Source: a virus
Strand: one strand, 5' to 3'
IMG/VR virus record: IMGVR_UViG_3300030202_003496
Location: 1-64,000 of that record
Length of the DNA stretch: 64,000 nucleotides
In this document: one piece after another, positions 42,101 to 51,681 of the stretch
How positions within the stretch are numbered: position 1 is the first letter of the stretch
How the letters are laid out: every line of letters begins with the position of its first letter
Translations under genes and position numbers: made by a program
Notes under the pieces: generated by a model
What the model was told of the DNA's origin: nothing
Seen by the model: the letters and a program-made list of their open reading frames with translations, nothing else
Databases searched by the model: none

Positions 42101-42521
42101 GGAAGATACTGTTGGTGAAAAGGATTGGGATAAGACACAGAAGTTTGAATGGGAAAAGAAATACTTTGACTTTTATTTTAATGAACATCCTTTTGCAAAA
42201 TATAAAGAGTTTTTCTATGACCACGCACCAGATATTATAGCACAATTGACAAGTCCTAAACAAATTCCAGACGAAACAGAAAAAGGACAATTTCAATTGT
42301 ATGGAATTATTAACAAAATTATTATTAAAAAATCTAAGAAAACAGGTAGAGAATTCTATAAGATAGCTTTAGAAGACGACCAAAAACAATTGTATATAAC
42401 AATATTCAATACAAGGGATATTGCAGGTTTGTCTGAAGGTGAATTCGTATTGATACCTGCATCTAAAAACAAATTTGGTTTTACAAAAAGTAAAAACTCT
42501 TCGATAAAAAAGTTGATATAA
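39168..42521 (+). CDS. dnaE: DNA polymerase III alpha-type replicase (family C, with PHP domain)
   Basis: 1117 residues, nearly the length of bacterial DnaE. N-terminal PHP domain: YIPLHGHSTYSQGDG, ISLTEHGNMSSFYKF and VGCELYTND. Polymerase core: GRGSAGGSLVLFVLDIT, RIDPADVDLDID (the catalytic PDxDxD), RQTGRHASGILVS, and YSFNKSHSLAYAMNAY. An OB-like C-terminal part follows (FQLYGIINKIIIKKS). It replaces the family B gp43 of T4 as probable phage replicase. Confidence 0.95.
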   Translation: MCVKCDYKLKYKQGKKFTSYIPLHGHSTYSQGDGVTKIEDIMTRAKEVGAPGISLTEHGNMSSFYKFYNHAVETGINPIVGCELYTNDLYHSDNEKFLELKRGTADVIGDAGEHLDKTDAANNHTLVYAKNYEGVKNLLNISNEGFDNYYRKPLSSMERVYNGLNENNIITTGCLQSKWNQLVLAGKEVEALELIKKYRDKFGDDFYLEVQLNNLDIQMTCNNFYKKVYEKTGIKPVFALDYHYANKDDWYIQYLLYVIRQRETVKSYTPQDWFYTVHSLYIKQIDEIYAEAEKYGMDKKFLELSIDSTFEINDKVKIEMPKYPDNFPKYHEDKSLSESEFMSKLKVKWVEKIQNGLLPDNNKEYTDRLKYELDIIKSKGFIDYFLILDDLLNNFVYKVGGATGAGRGSAGGSLVLFVLDITKIDPIRHNLIFERFLNPARIDPADVDLDIDSDTQKKCEDYLKDKFGKQRVCHIANFGKFGAKTTVKDLCRIHELDFVLSNKLTGYFSDDPNSPIDFEMKNAFNIAQKKGEKDLMQFIKDNKELFLKIAPKMVGMVRQTGRHASGILVSNKDLNCSEIPLLRLKGETVTGVQEGGDEREVSELGYCKLDILGLKAASVINDTFKLIEKKHGESDLEQRILKSNFDDKKVYDEFETGNCKDIFQFGSDNMINLIRTIKPKSIVDLSSINAMFRPAIIQAGGIDEYIKNRENPEEAKFLLDQKSPMLWDILGESFGVPIFQEQIMFILQKIGGFTLAEADGGRKILKLLHKGNQDKKDNFYDMLDRFKKGAKANGMKDRDIDELLDVLGKYSEYSFNKSHSLAYAMNAYISMWQKVHFPYEYYTALLNHSTNAELSWFVKQIKKKGIKFNEFEIGQTGNSFEIDYDNKSIKFGLNLVKGIPDKDAAIINSVKPGDVNTLTELVDFILDNKITKRTYEPLCRLGYFKGIMKNSRVLEDIVNACRNKKKSQTIQGIIDQIMEDTVGEKDWDKTQKFEWEKKYFDFYFNEHPFAKYKEFFYDHAPDIIAQLTSPKQIPDETEKGQFQLYGIINKIIIKKSKKTGREFYKIALEDDQKQLYITIFNTRDIAGLSEGEFVLIPASKNKFGFTKSKNSSIKKLI

Positions 42522-42527
42522 TTTCAC

Positions 42528-42552
42528 TATGTCGGAAAGTTTTGTTATATTT
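42528..42552 (+). promoter_or_regulatory. Class A promoter for the ThyX-like/GroESL operon
   Basis: TATGTCGGAAAGTTTTG then TTATATTTA; ~25-nt leader to ATG 42579. Confidence 0.6.
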
Positions 42553-42578
42553 ATATTATATAAAAAAGGTTACGAAAT

Positions 42579-43391
42579 ATGGAAAAATTAAGTTATGACG
42601 TGGTTGAAAACCTGAGAATTGTAATGGGAACATTACCTGAGGAACAGCCATTATTAAAAACAGAATTCAAATTATTACAAGACGAGGTTGAGGTTACATT
42701 AGAAGACCACATGTCAAACCCTTATAAGTCTATGTTTGTGACTAGCACTTCTACTTGGGGTGATAATGAATTTAAGAGAAAATGGCCAATTACATCTCCT
42801 GAAGGAAAGCTTGAAGTTGTAAAGGCAGTACTAACTCACAATACTTTACCTCAGGCAAGAGAAATGGTACAGTTTATATTTAGAGTTAGAGGTGTACCAA
42901 GATGGTTATTTGACTATCATACACAAACACCGTTCACAAGCTTTATGAGTATAGGATGTCGAGATAATAATAAGTCAGATGTTGATATTGTTACATTAGA
43001 TGAGTTACCTGAAAAACATAAGAATGTAATGAAGCGACTTAAATCTCTTTATTCATCTGCTCTAAAAACAGACCAAGCATCATGGCAATCAGCAAGGTCC
43101 TTTTTGCCTCAAAGCTATCAGCACTCATATCATTTTGGCCAGAATCTATTGTCACTTGTAAGCATGAGAGGTTTTAATGCGTCAGGAAAATTTGATAATG
43201 TTGATAATAAAGAATGGGCAATGAGTGAATTATATAAAAAAGTTGTTGAGGTCGTTGCTGAAAAATTTCCTTTAATAGGAGAATATCTTAATGTAATACA
43301 TAATGATACAGAAGAAGTTTTAGAATATATTAAGAATATAAAATACGAAAATTTAAGTGAATCAGATAAAAAGTTGTTTACAGATGAATAA
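42579..43391 (+). CDS. ThyX-like flavin-dependent thymidylate synthase homologue with altered signature
   Basis: 270 residues. Layout follows ThyX: FIFRVRGVPRWLFDYHTQ corresponds to the FRIxGISRAxxHQLxRHR block, and a second half with ARSFLPQSYQHSYHFGQN then LVSMRGFNAS corresponds to the NxRSLxxFLxLR block. The RHRxxS signature itself is replaced by YHTQTPFTSF, so activity on dUMP is uncertain; a related base-modifying activity is possible. Overlaps the next gene by 5 bp. Confidence 0.55.
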   Translation: MEKLSYDVVENLRIVMGTLPEEQPLLKTEFKLLQDEVEVTLEDHMSNPYKSMFVTSTSTWGDNEFKRKWPITSPEGKLEVVKAVLTHNTLPQAREMVQFIFRVRGVPRWLFDYHTQTPFTSFMSIGCRDNNKSDVDIVTLDELPEKHKNVMKRLKSLYSSALKTDQASWQSARSFLPQSYQHSYHFGQNLLSLVSMRGFNASGKFDNVDNKEWAMSELYKKVVEVVAEKFPLIGEYLNVIHNDTEEVLEYIKNIKYENLSESDKKLFTDE

Positions 43392-44096
43392 AGTTAATAT
43401 AAAAAAAGGTATAGAATGTTTGGATGTAGAAATACTTAGTTGGAATCCAGATTCTCAAATGATAACATATAAAATTACAGGAACACCTGTATGCCAATAT
43501 GACCAGCATTCAAGAGCTAGAGTAGGTATAAAGTTTAAGGATTATAAAGTTAGTGAAAAACCTAACTACGTTGTATATACACAAGTTTGGGAAACAATGG
43601 AAAAAGACCCTTCATTTAAGAAAGAGGTTATTGATACATTACAAGAACTTGAAGATTTAAGAAACGAAAATGATGAGGTGTTTTCTCAAATAGAAATGTC
43701 ATCACTTAACTTAATGTCAAGAGAATGTAGCTATGTTGTAGAACAAAATATAGGTTCATTACGAGGACAGATGGCAAGGCGACTGCAATTTTGTGAAGAG
43801 GAGTTTATTGTAGGTTTGCACTGGTTATTAAGACAGAAAATGATAGACGCAGGAATTGATTTGGCAAATGGATTCAAGCCTATGTGTGATGTAACAAAGA
43901 AATGTGAATATGCAAAAGCTGATTATCTATCAAATGCTTTTGGTTGTTTATTCGCAGGTTGCGGAAGATGGAAATCACATACAGAATTTGCTTCATTCAA
44001 CCAGTCTTGCACTACACCAGAATTAGTAAAAGAACAAACAGGTGTCACCTGTACAAAATCAGAATACGAATTAGAATTATTAAAAGAGGAAAAATA

Positions 44097-44097
<1 letters not shown>
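43387..44097 (+). CDS. Cysteine-rich hypothetical protein
   Basis: 236 residues from ATG 43387; an earlier in-frame ATG at 43357 lies well inside the previous gene. The N-terminal half is beta/helix with TYKITGTPVCQYDQHSRARV. The C-terminal third has CDVTKKCEY, CLFAGCGRW and two later Cys, possibly a zinc or Fe-S site. No family recognised; translation is coupled to groES by TAATG. Confidence 0.6.
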
Positions 44098-46009
<1,912 letters not shown>

Positions 46010-46010
46010 A

Positions 46011-46259
46011 ATGGGAAAAGAGATTAAGATGAATCAGAATAATATGAATCAACAACAGCAGATACAATTAAATCCAAATGACTTGGAGGATGTTGTTTGT
46101 GAAAAATGTGGTTGCCAAACATTTCAATCTGTATTTTTATTTAAGAAATTATCAGCAGTGCTTGCTCCAACGGGAAGAGATACATTGGTACCAATGCAGA
46201 CATATAAATGTACTGATTGCGGACATATCAATCAAGAGTTTTTGCCTAAAGAACAATAA
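46011..46259 (+). CDS. Small zinc-ribbon protein
   Basis: 82 residues with CEKCGC (~36) and CTDCGH (~69), a four-Cys zinc ribbon. Gln/Asn-rich N terminus. One base after groEL and one-base overlap with the next gene. Function unknown; small zinc ribbons of this type are frequent in phages. Confidence 0.7.
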   Translation: MGKEIKMNQNNMNQQQQIQLNPNDLEDVVCEKCGCQTFQSVFLFKKLSAVLAPTGRDTLVPMQTYKCTDCGHINQEFLPKEQ

Positions 46260-46465
46260 TGTCAAAGGATAACGTAAAACATCCAGAGCACTATACTCAA
46301 GGAATTGAGATGTGGGAATATGCAAGCTCTCACAATCTCGATTTCTTTGAAGGTAATATAATAAAATATGTTACAAGATGGAAGCACAAAAATGGTATCG
46401 AAGACCTTCTTAAAGCAAAGCAATACCTTGATAAGTTAATTGAAAATAATAAAAAAAAGTCGTAA
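46259..46465 (+). CDS. DUF3310 family protein
   Basis: 68 residues. VKHPEHYTQGIEMWEY then NIIKYVTRWKHKNGIEDLLKA is the DUF3310 signature (HPxHYxxG...KYxxRxxxK...DLxKAxxYLxxL). The family is common in phages and often called a nucleotide kinase without firm proof. Confidence 0.88.
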   Translation: MSKDNVKHPEHYTQGIEMWEYASSHNLDFFEGNIIKYVTRWKHKNGIEDLLKAKQYLDKLIENNKKKS

Positions 46466-46476
46466 AATAATTTTTT

Positions 46477-46502
46477 TATCTCGGAAATTTTGCGTATATT
46501 AG
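46477..46502 (+). promoter_or_regulatory. Class A promoter; near-leaderless
   Basis: TATCTCGGAAATTTTGCG then TATATTAG; TATATT ends at 46500 and the next ATG is 46512, leaving a leader of about 5 nt. Confidence 0.55.
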
Positions 46503-46511
46503 TAGTATAAT

Positions 46512-47435
46512 ATGATTCTAAAAACACCTAAAGATTTAGCTATAAAGGCCCGCAAAATGGGCAAAAGGACAATATCTTATAGTCAACTTAACATGTATAA
46601 GAACTGCCCTCTTCAATGGAAACTGTCTTATCTAGACGGAATCAAAGAATTCGAGCCCAATATGTTTTTGGTTTTCGGTACTGCAATGCATGAGGTACTT
46701 CAGAAATATATACATACTATGTACAATGAATCAATAGTATCTGCAGACAAATTAGATTTACATAAAATGTTATCAGATAATATGTCGTCAGAATATAAAT
46801 TGCGAGTAGAAGAATATGAAGGCAAACACTTTAGTTGCAAGGAGGAGATGGAAGACTTTTATCATGACGGTGTTGCAATAATAGATTATTTCAAGCGCAA
46901 GCGTGGTGCTTATTTTTCTAAAAAAAATACAGAATTGGTAGGTATAGAAATGCCAATTTTATATGATGTCGAAGGCAATGATAAACTTATGGTTATGGGT
47001 TTTGCAGACCTTGTTATAAAGGAAGGTGAAAGGTTAAAAATTATAGATATTAAAACATCATATATGGGTTGGAAACCTAAGAAGAAAAAACAAGAAGGTG
47101 ACCAGTTAAGGTTATATAAAAGATATTTTTCAAAACAATATGGTGTTGACGAAAGTCTAATCGATGTAGAATACTTTATTGTAAAACGTAAGTTATATGA
47201 AAACCTAGACTTCCCACAAAAAAGAATACAGCAATATAAGCCAGCTGCAGGAAAGCCATCTATGAATAAAACAACCAAGTTGTTAACAGAGTTTATATCT
47301 AATTCATTTACAGCTGATGGAAAGAAAAACAAAGAAGGTGATTATCCAGCATACAAAACAGGTTGTACATATTGTCCATTCAAAAAACGACACGACTTAT
47401 GTCCACCAAAAAATAGAATGGCAGCTGCAGTATGA
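46512..47435 (+). CDS. PD-(D/E)XK nuclease (RecB-like) with Fe-S type cysteines
   Basis: 307 residues. SYSQLNMYKNCPLQWKLSYL (with the first Cys) and VFGTAMHEVLQKY at the start; catalytic core VMGFADLVIKEG then LKIIDIKTSYMGW (D...DxK); QLRLYKRYF; and a C-terminal CTYCPFKKRHDLCPP giving three more Cys. This is the RecB/AddB-Cas4-like PDDEXK_1 plan with a probable 4Fe-4S clasp. Likely exonuclease in recombination or host DNA degradation. Confidence 0.88.
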   Translation: MILKTPKDLAIKARKMGKRTISYSQLNMYKNCPLQWKLSYLDGIKEFEPNMFLVFGTAMHEVLQKYIHTMYNESIVSADKLDLHKMLSDNMSSEYKLRVEEYEGKHFSCKEEMEDFYHDGVAIIDYFKRKRGAYFSKKNTELVGIEMPILYDVEGNDKLMVMGFADLVIKEGERLKIIDIKTSYMGWKPKKKKQEGDQLRLYKRYFSKQYGVDESLIDVEYFIVKRKLYENLDFPQKRIQQYKPAAGKPSMNKTTKLLTEFISNSFTADGKKNKEGDYPAYKTGCTYCPFKKRHDLCPPKNRMAAAV

Positions 47436-47833
47436 AAATAGGTATAATAGGAAGTAGAGATTATCAAAACTTTAGAAAAGTTAAAGATACTATTTTTGCA
47501 TTAAAAAATAAATTCGAACCTGATTTAACAATAGTATCAGGAGGTTGTTTAGATGGAGCAGATAGATTTGCAAAGAAGTATGCAATAGAATTAGAATGTA
47601 ATTATATTGAATTTAATCCTGCGCATACACCTAAAAACCTATATTCTGCATTGCACGAAAACTACTATGGAAAAATTTATCAGCCTAAGAACTTTTTTCA
47701 TAGAAATAAAATGCTTGCTAATTATGTAGATTGTTTAATTGTGTTTATACCTGAAGGATATAAATCAGCTGGAAGTGAACACACAATAAAAGAGGCGAAA
47801 AAAATGAATAAAAAAGTCGTAATTATTTCATAA
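47432..47833 (+). CDS. SLOG-fold protein (DUF2493-like)
   Basis: 133 residues. KIGIIGSRDYQNF, TIVSGGCLDGADRFAKKYA, and LIVFIPEGYKSAGSEHTIKEA are the nucleotide-binding blocks of SLOG/DprA-like DUF2493 proteins. Such proteins may bind nucleotide-derived signals; function in phages is unknown. Overlaps the nuclease gene by 4 bp. Confidence 0.8.
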   Translation: MKIGIIGSRDYQNFRKVKDTIFALKNKFEPDLTIVSGGCLDGADRFAKKYAIELECNYIEFNPAHTPKNLYSALHENYYGKIYQPKNFFHRNKMLANYVDCLIVFIPEGYKSAGSEHTIKEAKKMNKKVVIIS

Positions 47834-47848
47834 TAAAAATATATAAGT

Positions 47849-47860
47849 ATATATTTATAT
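47849..47860 (+). promoter_or_regulatory. Class B-like promoter motif at the head of the glycan island
   Basis: ATATATTTATAT, ~20 bp before ATG 47880 (RBS TGGAG). Confidence 0.4.
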
Positions 47861-47879
47861 ATTGTATGGAGAATAAGTT

Positions 47880-48086
47880 ATGGCAAAACAAAAATTAACA
47901 TCTGTAAAGGTTAACGAGGAGTCTTGGAATAATTTCAAGAAAATGTCGATAGATGAAAAAATTACATTTAGACAATTGGTTGATATATCAATTGAAGAGT
48001 TTATTAACAACAAGAGTTTTAGAAACACAATAAAAGAAAAGGTTATAGAAAATGGCAAAAAAGAAAATACTATTACTATCAGATGA
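47880..48086 (+). CDS. Small ribbon-helix-helix-like protein
   Basis: 68 residues: LTSVKVNEESWNNFKKMSI followed by a helix TFRQLVDISIEEFINN, the strand-helix-helix order of RHH proteins. Could regulate the downstream glycan genes. Overlaps the next gene by 35 bp. Confidence 0.5.
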   Translation: MAKQKLTSVKVNEESWNNFKKMSIDEKITFRQLVDISIEEFINNKSFRNTIKEKVIENGKKENTITIR

Positions 48087-49455
48087 TTTAAGAATTCATT
48101 CTGGTGTTGGAACAATGTCAAAATCTTTTGTATTAGGTACGGTTAAACAATTTGACTGGGTACAAATGGCAGGTGCAATTAAACATCCTGAAAAAGGTAA
48201 GATTGCAGATTTATCTGAAGATACAAATAAAATATTAGGAATTGATGATGCTTATATAAAGCTTTATCCTGTTGACGGATATGGAAATCAGGCTATATTA
48301 AGAGAAGTTATGGCAATAGAAAAGCCTGATGGCATTATGCACTTTACTGACCCAAGATTCTGGGATTGGTTATACGCAATGGAGCATGAGATTAGAAAGA
48401 ATATTCCTATTATGTATTATAATATATGGGATGACCTTCCTTTCCCACATTGGAATGAAAATGCTTATGAATCTTGCGATGGTTTAATGGCTATTTCAAA
48501 ACAAACATATAACATCAATAAACATGTTTGCCAAAGAAAACCTAGAGTAGAAGGAAAGGACTTGTTTTATGTACAACATGGTATAAACGAAAATGTATTT
48601 TTCCCTATATTAGGAGAAGATGCTGAATTTCAAAAGTTTAAGAATGAAGTATTACAAGGGAAAACTTACGACTTTGTAGCGTTTTTCAATAGTAGGAATA
48701 TAAGACGTAAAGGTACCTCTGATTTGCTATCTGCGTTTGGAAAATTCAATAGAGAAATGACAGAAGAGCAGGCATCGAAAACAGCAATCATATTACATAC
48801 AGACCCAGTCGATACAAATGGTACTGATTTACCTGTATTGATAGAAAAGCTATACCCTAATATGAATGTTATATTTAGTACGCAGAAATTGGCACCTGTA
48901 CAAATGAATTGGCTGTATAATATTGCAGATGTAGTTTGTAACCCTTCTTCAGCTGAAGGTTTTGGATTGAGTCACATGGAAGCTATGATGGCTGCAAGAC
49001 CTACAATTACAACTGTTGTTGGAGGTTTACAAGACCAATTAGGTTTTAAGGTTGATGGTGAAGAATTATCTGTCAAACATTTTACAGCAGAAATTCCAAG
49101 TAATTCTACAGGAGAGATATCAAAAGAACATGGCGAATGGACATATCCATTGTGGCCAAATCAAAGTTTACAAGGCTCACCTCCTACTCCATATATCTAT
49201 GATTCTAGACCTGAAATAAATGATATTGCATCGGGATTAAAATATTGGTATGGACAATCTAAAATGGAGAGAACTAGAAAAGGAATCTTAGGAAGGAATT
49301 GGGCTATAGAAAATAAATTTACAGAAGATGGAATGAATGAGGCTATGCTCAATGCAATTCAAACTACGTTTGATAATTTCAAACCTAAAGCAAATTATGA
49401 ACTTATAGATTTAGACGCAACAAATAAAGTCTATCCAACAGGAGTATTAAGATAA
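48052..49455 (+). CDS. GT4-type glycosyltransferase
   Basis: 467 residues. N-terminal LLLSDDLRIHSGVGTMS (glycine loop), middle FNSRNIRRKGTSDLLSAFGK and IILHTDPVD, and the GT-B donor site NPSSAEGFGLSHMEAMMA (E-x7-E). Retaining GT4-like enzyme. First of a run of sugar genes; overlaps its neighbours by a few bases. Confidence 0.85.
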   Translation: MAKKKILLLSDDLRIHSGVGTMSKSFVLGTVKQFDWVQMAGAIKHPEKGKIADLSEDTNKILGIDDAYIKLYPVDGYGNQAILREVMAIEKPDGIMHFTDPRFWDWLYAMEHEIRKNIPIMYYNIWDDLPFPHWNENAYESCDGLMAISKQTYNINKHVCQRKPRVEGKDLFYVQHGINENVFFPILGEDAEFQKFKNEVLQGKTYDFVAFFNSRNIRRKGTSDLLSAFGKFNREMTEEQASKTAIILHTDPVDTNGTDLPVLIEKLYPNMNVIFSTQKLAPVQMNWLYNIADVVCNPSSAEGFGLSHMEAMMAARPTITTVVGGLQDQLGFKVDGEELSVKHFTAEIPSNSTGEISKEHGEWTYPLWPNQSLQGSPPTPYIYDSRPEINDIASGLKYWYGQSKMERTRKGILGRNWAIENKFTEDGMNEAMLNAIQTTFDNFKPKANYELIDLDATNKVYPTGVLR

Positions 49456-50753
49456 TGAAACCAAGATTAGTTATAAGCTGCCCATCAACAAGCAGAAGTG
49501 GTTATGGAGACCATAGTAGAGATTTAATTAGAAGTTTAATTGATATGAATAAATTTGATATTCATGTTTTTGACCAAGTTTGGGGTACTTGTCCTAAAGA
49601 CGCATTAGGTAAAGATGATAAAGATATAAGTTCTTTAATTATAAAAAATCCTCAGCAATTTATGTCTGAAAAGCAGCCAGATATATGGATTCAGGTTACA
49701 GTACCAAATGAATTTCAACCTGTAGGTAAATATAATATAGGTATTACTGCAGGAATAGAAACAACTCTTTGCGATTCTACGTGGATTCAAGGCTGTAATA
49801 GAATGGATAAAGTCATAGTACCTTCAGAGCATGCAAAATATGTATTTCAAACTGCAAATTATAAAGCAATCAATCCTCAAACAGGACAGGAAGATACAAG
49901 CGCACCTGAATTAAAATTAGAGGTACCTGTTGAGGTTTTGTTTGAAGGTCTAGATATGGACTTTTTCAAAAAGACTAGTGAAATACCTGGTACAATAAAA
50001 TCATCTTTAGATTCGATAAAAGAAGATTTTTGCTTTTTATTTTGTGGCCATTGGCTGCATGGTATTATGGGACAGGATAGAAAAGATGTAGGTATGACAA
50101 TTAGAGTTTTCTTGGAAACGTTCAAAGGAAAGTCAAAAAGAAATATGCCAGCTTTAATACTTAAAACTTCTTCTGCAGGTTTTTCAATTGGAGAAAGAGA
50201 AGATATAATTAAGAAAATAAAACAAATAAGAAGTTACGTACAGCATCAAGGTGATTTACCTAGTATATATTTCTTGCATGGTGACTTAACAAAAGAAGAA
50301 CTTAATGGATTATATAACCATCCTAAAGTAAAAGCTATGGTGTCGTTTACAAAAGGTGAAGGATTTGGTAGACCGTTGTTAGAATATAGCGTTACAGGTA
50401 AGCCTACAATAGCTTCAAATTGGTCTGGTCATATAGACTTTTTATCTGCTTATGGTGTAATGCTTCCAGGTAAATTAAATAAGGTTCATGAATCAGTTGT
50501 TTGGGATAAAGTTATATTAAAAGATTCTGAGTGGTTTACTGTAGACTATGGATATGCATCTGGTATACTGAAAGATGTACATAAAAATTATAAAAAGTAT
50601 CATGAAAAATCTAGAAAGCAAACACAATATGTAAAAGATAATTTTACTCTGAAAGAGATGACAAAAAAGTTTGAAGAAATAATGGATAATTCTGTTCTAC
50701 CTTCATTCGATGTTAAACTTCCAGCTATAGAGGAGATGCAAACTTATGAATAG
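49455..50753 (+). CDS. GT4-type glycosyltransferase
   Basis: 432 residues. STSRSGYGDHSRDLIRSLID at the start, VPSEHAKYVFQ, CGHWLHGI, and a donor site FTKGEGFGRPLLEYSVTGKP with E-x7-E-like spacing. Partner of the preceding gene (one-base overlap). Acceptor unknown. Confidence 0.83.
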   Translation: MKPRLVISCPSTSRSGYGDHSRDLIRSLIDMNKFDIHVFDQVWGTCPKDALGKDDKDISSLIIKNPQQFMSEKQPDIWIQVTVPNEFQPVGKYNIGITAGIETTLCDSTWIQGCNRMDKVIVPSEHAKYVFQTANYKAINPQTGQEDTSAPELKLEVPVEVLFEGLDMDFFKKTSEIPGTIKSSLDSIKEDFCFLFCGHWLHGIMGQDRKDVGMTIRVFLETFKGKSKRNMPALILKTSSAGFSIGEREDIIKKIKQIRSYVQHQGDLPSIYFLHGDLTKEELNGLYNHPKVKAMVSFTKGEGFGRPLLEYSVTGKPTIASNWSGHIDFLSAYGVMLPGKLNKVHESVVWDKVILKDSEWFTVDYGYASGILKDVHKNYKKYHEKSRKQTQYVKDNFTLKEMTKKFEEIMDNSVLPSFDVKLPAIEEMQTYE

Positions 50754-51204
50754 TGATATGAATTGGATTGAAAGTCCGCAGACAAAGAAATTGATGGTGA
50801 TGCAGGAATTTGATAATAAGAATGGAGTATCAAAAATAGATTTAAGTACAGGGTATTATACTAATGAATATCCACTTAATTATAAAAAGCATCCAAATTT
50901 TGATATAGAAAAATATGAAGAAGGAATGCCAGGTGTGGTAAAAGGTAATAGATATGATGATGGTGAATCTTATTGGTACCCTTCGACGATAAGAACTTCA
51001 AAAGAAATGGTGTTTCCTCACGGATTCGGTGAAGATATGATATGGTGCTATGCAAAAGTGAAACCTTTGACAGAAGAAGAAAAGAAAAAGTATTCTGCAG
51101 ATGTAAACTTTGAATCATTTTTAGACATGGCAAATGCAGAAAATTTTGATAGCTATTTAGAAGCGGCAAAAAAATGTAATGGGTTTAGTTTAGGCGATTT
51201 ATAA
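50746..51204 (+). CDS. Hypothetical protein in glycan island
   Basis: 152 residues, overlapping the upstream gene by 8 bp. Contains SKIDLSTGYYTNEYPLNYKK and a Trp/Tyr-rich middle, then a helical C terminus. No family recognised. Confidence 0.6.
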   Translation: MNSDMNWIESPQTKKLMVMQEFDNKNGVSKIDLSTGYYTNEYPLNYKKHPNFDIEKYEEGMPGVVKGNRYDDGESYWYPSTIRTSKEMVFPHGFGEDMIWCYAKVKPLTEEEKKKYSADVNFESFLDMANAENFDSYLEAAKKCNGFSLGDL

Positions 51205-51671
51205 TGAATTTTTTTAATCAACATCTCACATTCAAGCAGTCTGCTGTAATCATACCAAAACATCAGTTACAGAAAGGTATGGTTGTACAGAATAGATATA
51301 AAAATCAGAAAGGAGAGACAAAAGATTATATGTTTCTTATATTGAATCCTGATTATTATCAAAAGGTTCATGTATTAAGCTTAAATGAATTTAGTAATAT
51401 GAGATTTAACGACCTTGCAAGAGATACAGGTATAAGGTTACTGCCTAGATTCAAAAAGAGAGGCTTAATTATACCTCGACTTACAATGATAGAATCTTCA
51501 CAAAGATTTTATTACGGAAGGCTTGCTGTAAATATGGAAAAATTATATAATAACAGTTACAGAACTCTTTTCCTAAGAAATATGAACCTTGTACAGCTTA
51601 TAGATTATAGGTTTGACCAAGACATAGAAGATACTTTAGATAGAAATCCAGGAAAAATAACAACTAATTAA
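51204..51671 (+). CDS. Hypothetical protein in glycan island
   Basis: 155 residues. HQLQKGMVVQNRYKNQKG followed by YMFLILNPDYYQKVHVLSLN suggests a small beta-barrel; C-terminal half basic. One-base overlap with the previous gene. This type occurs in T4-like phages without known function. Confidence 0.6.
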   Translation: MNFFNQHLTFKQSAVIIPKHQLQKGMVVQNRYKNQKGETKDYMFLILNPDYYQKVHVLSLNEFSNMRFNDLARDTGIRLLPRFKKRGLIIPRLTMIESSQRFYYGRLAVNMEKLYNNSYRTLFLRNMNLVQLIDYRFDQDIEDTLDRNPGKITTN

Positions 51672-51681
51672 GGGAACGAAA

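Noticed and set aside
46910-47332. 140-codon antisense ORF in the PD-(D/E)XK nuclease gene
   Set aside because: Phe/Ser/Leu-rich shadow typical of AT-rich coding DNA.
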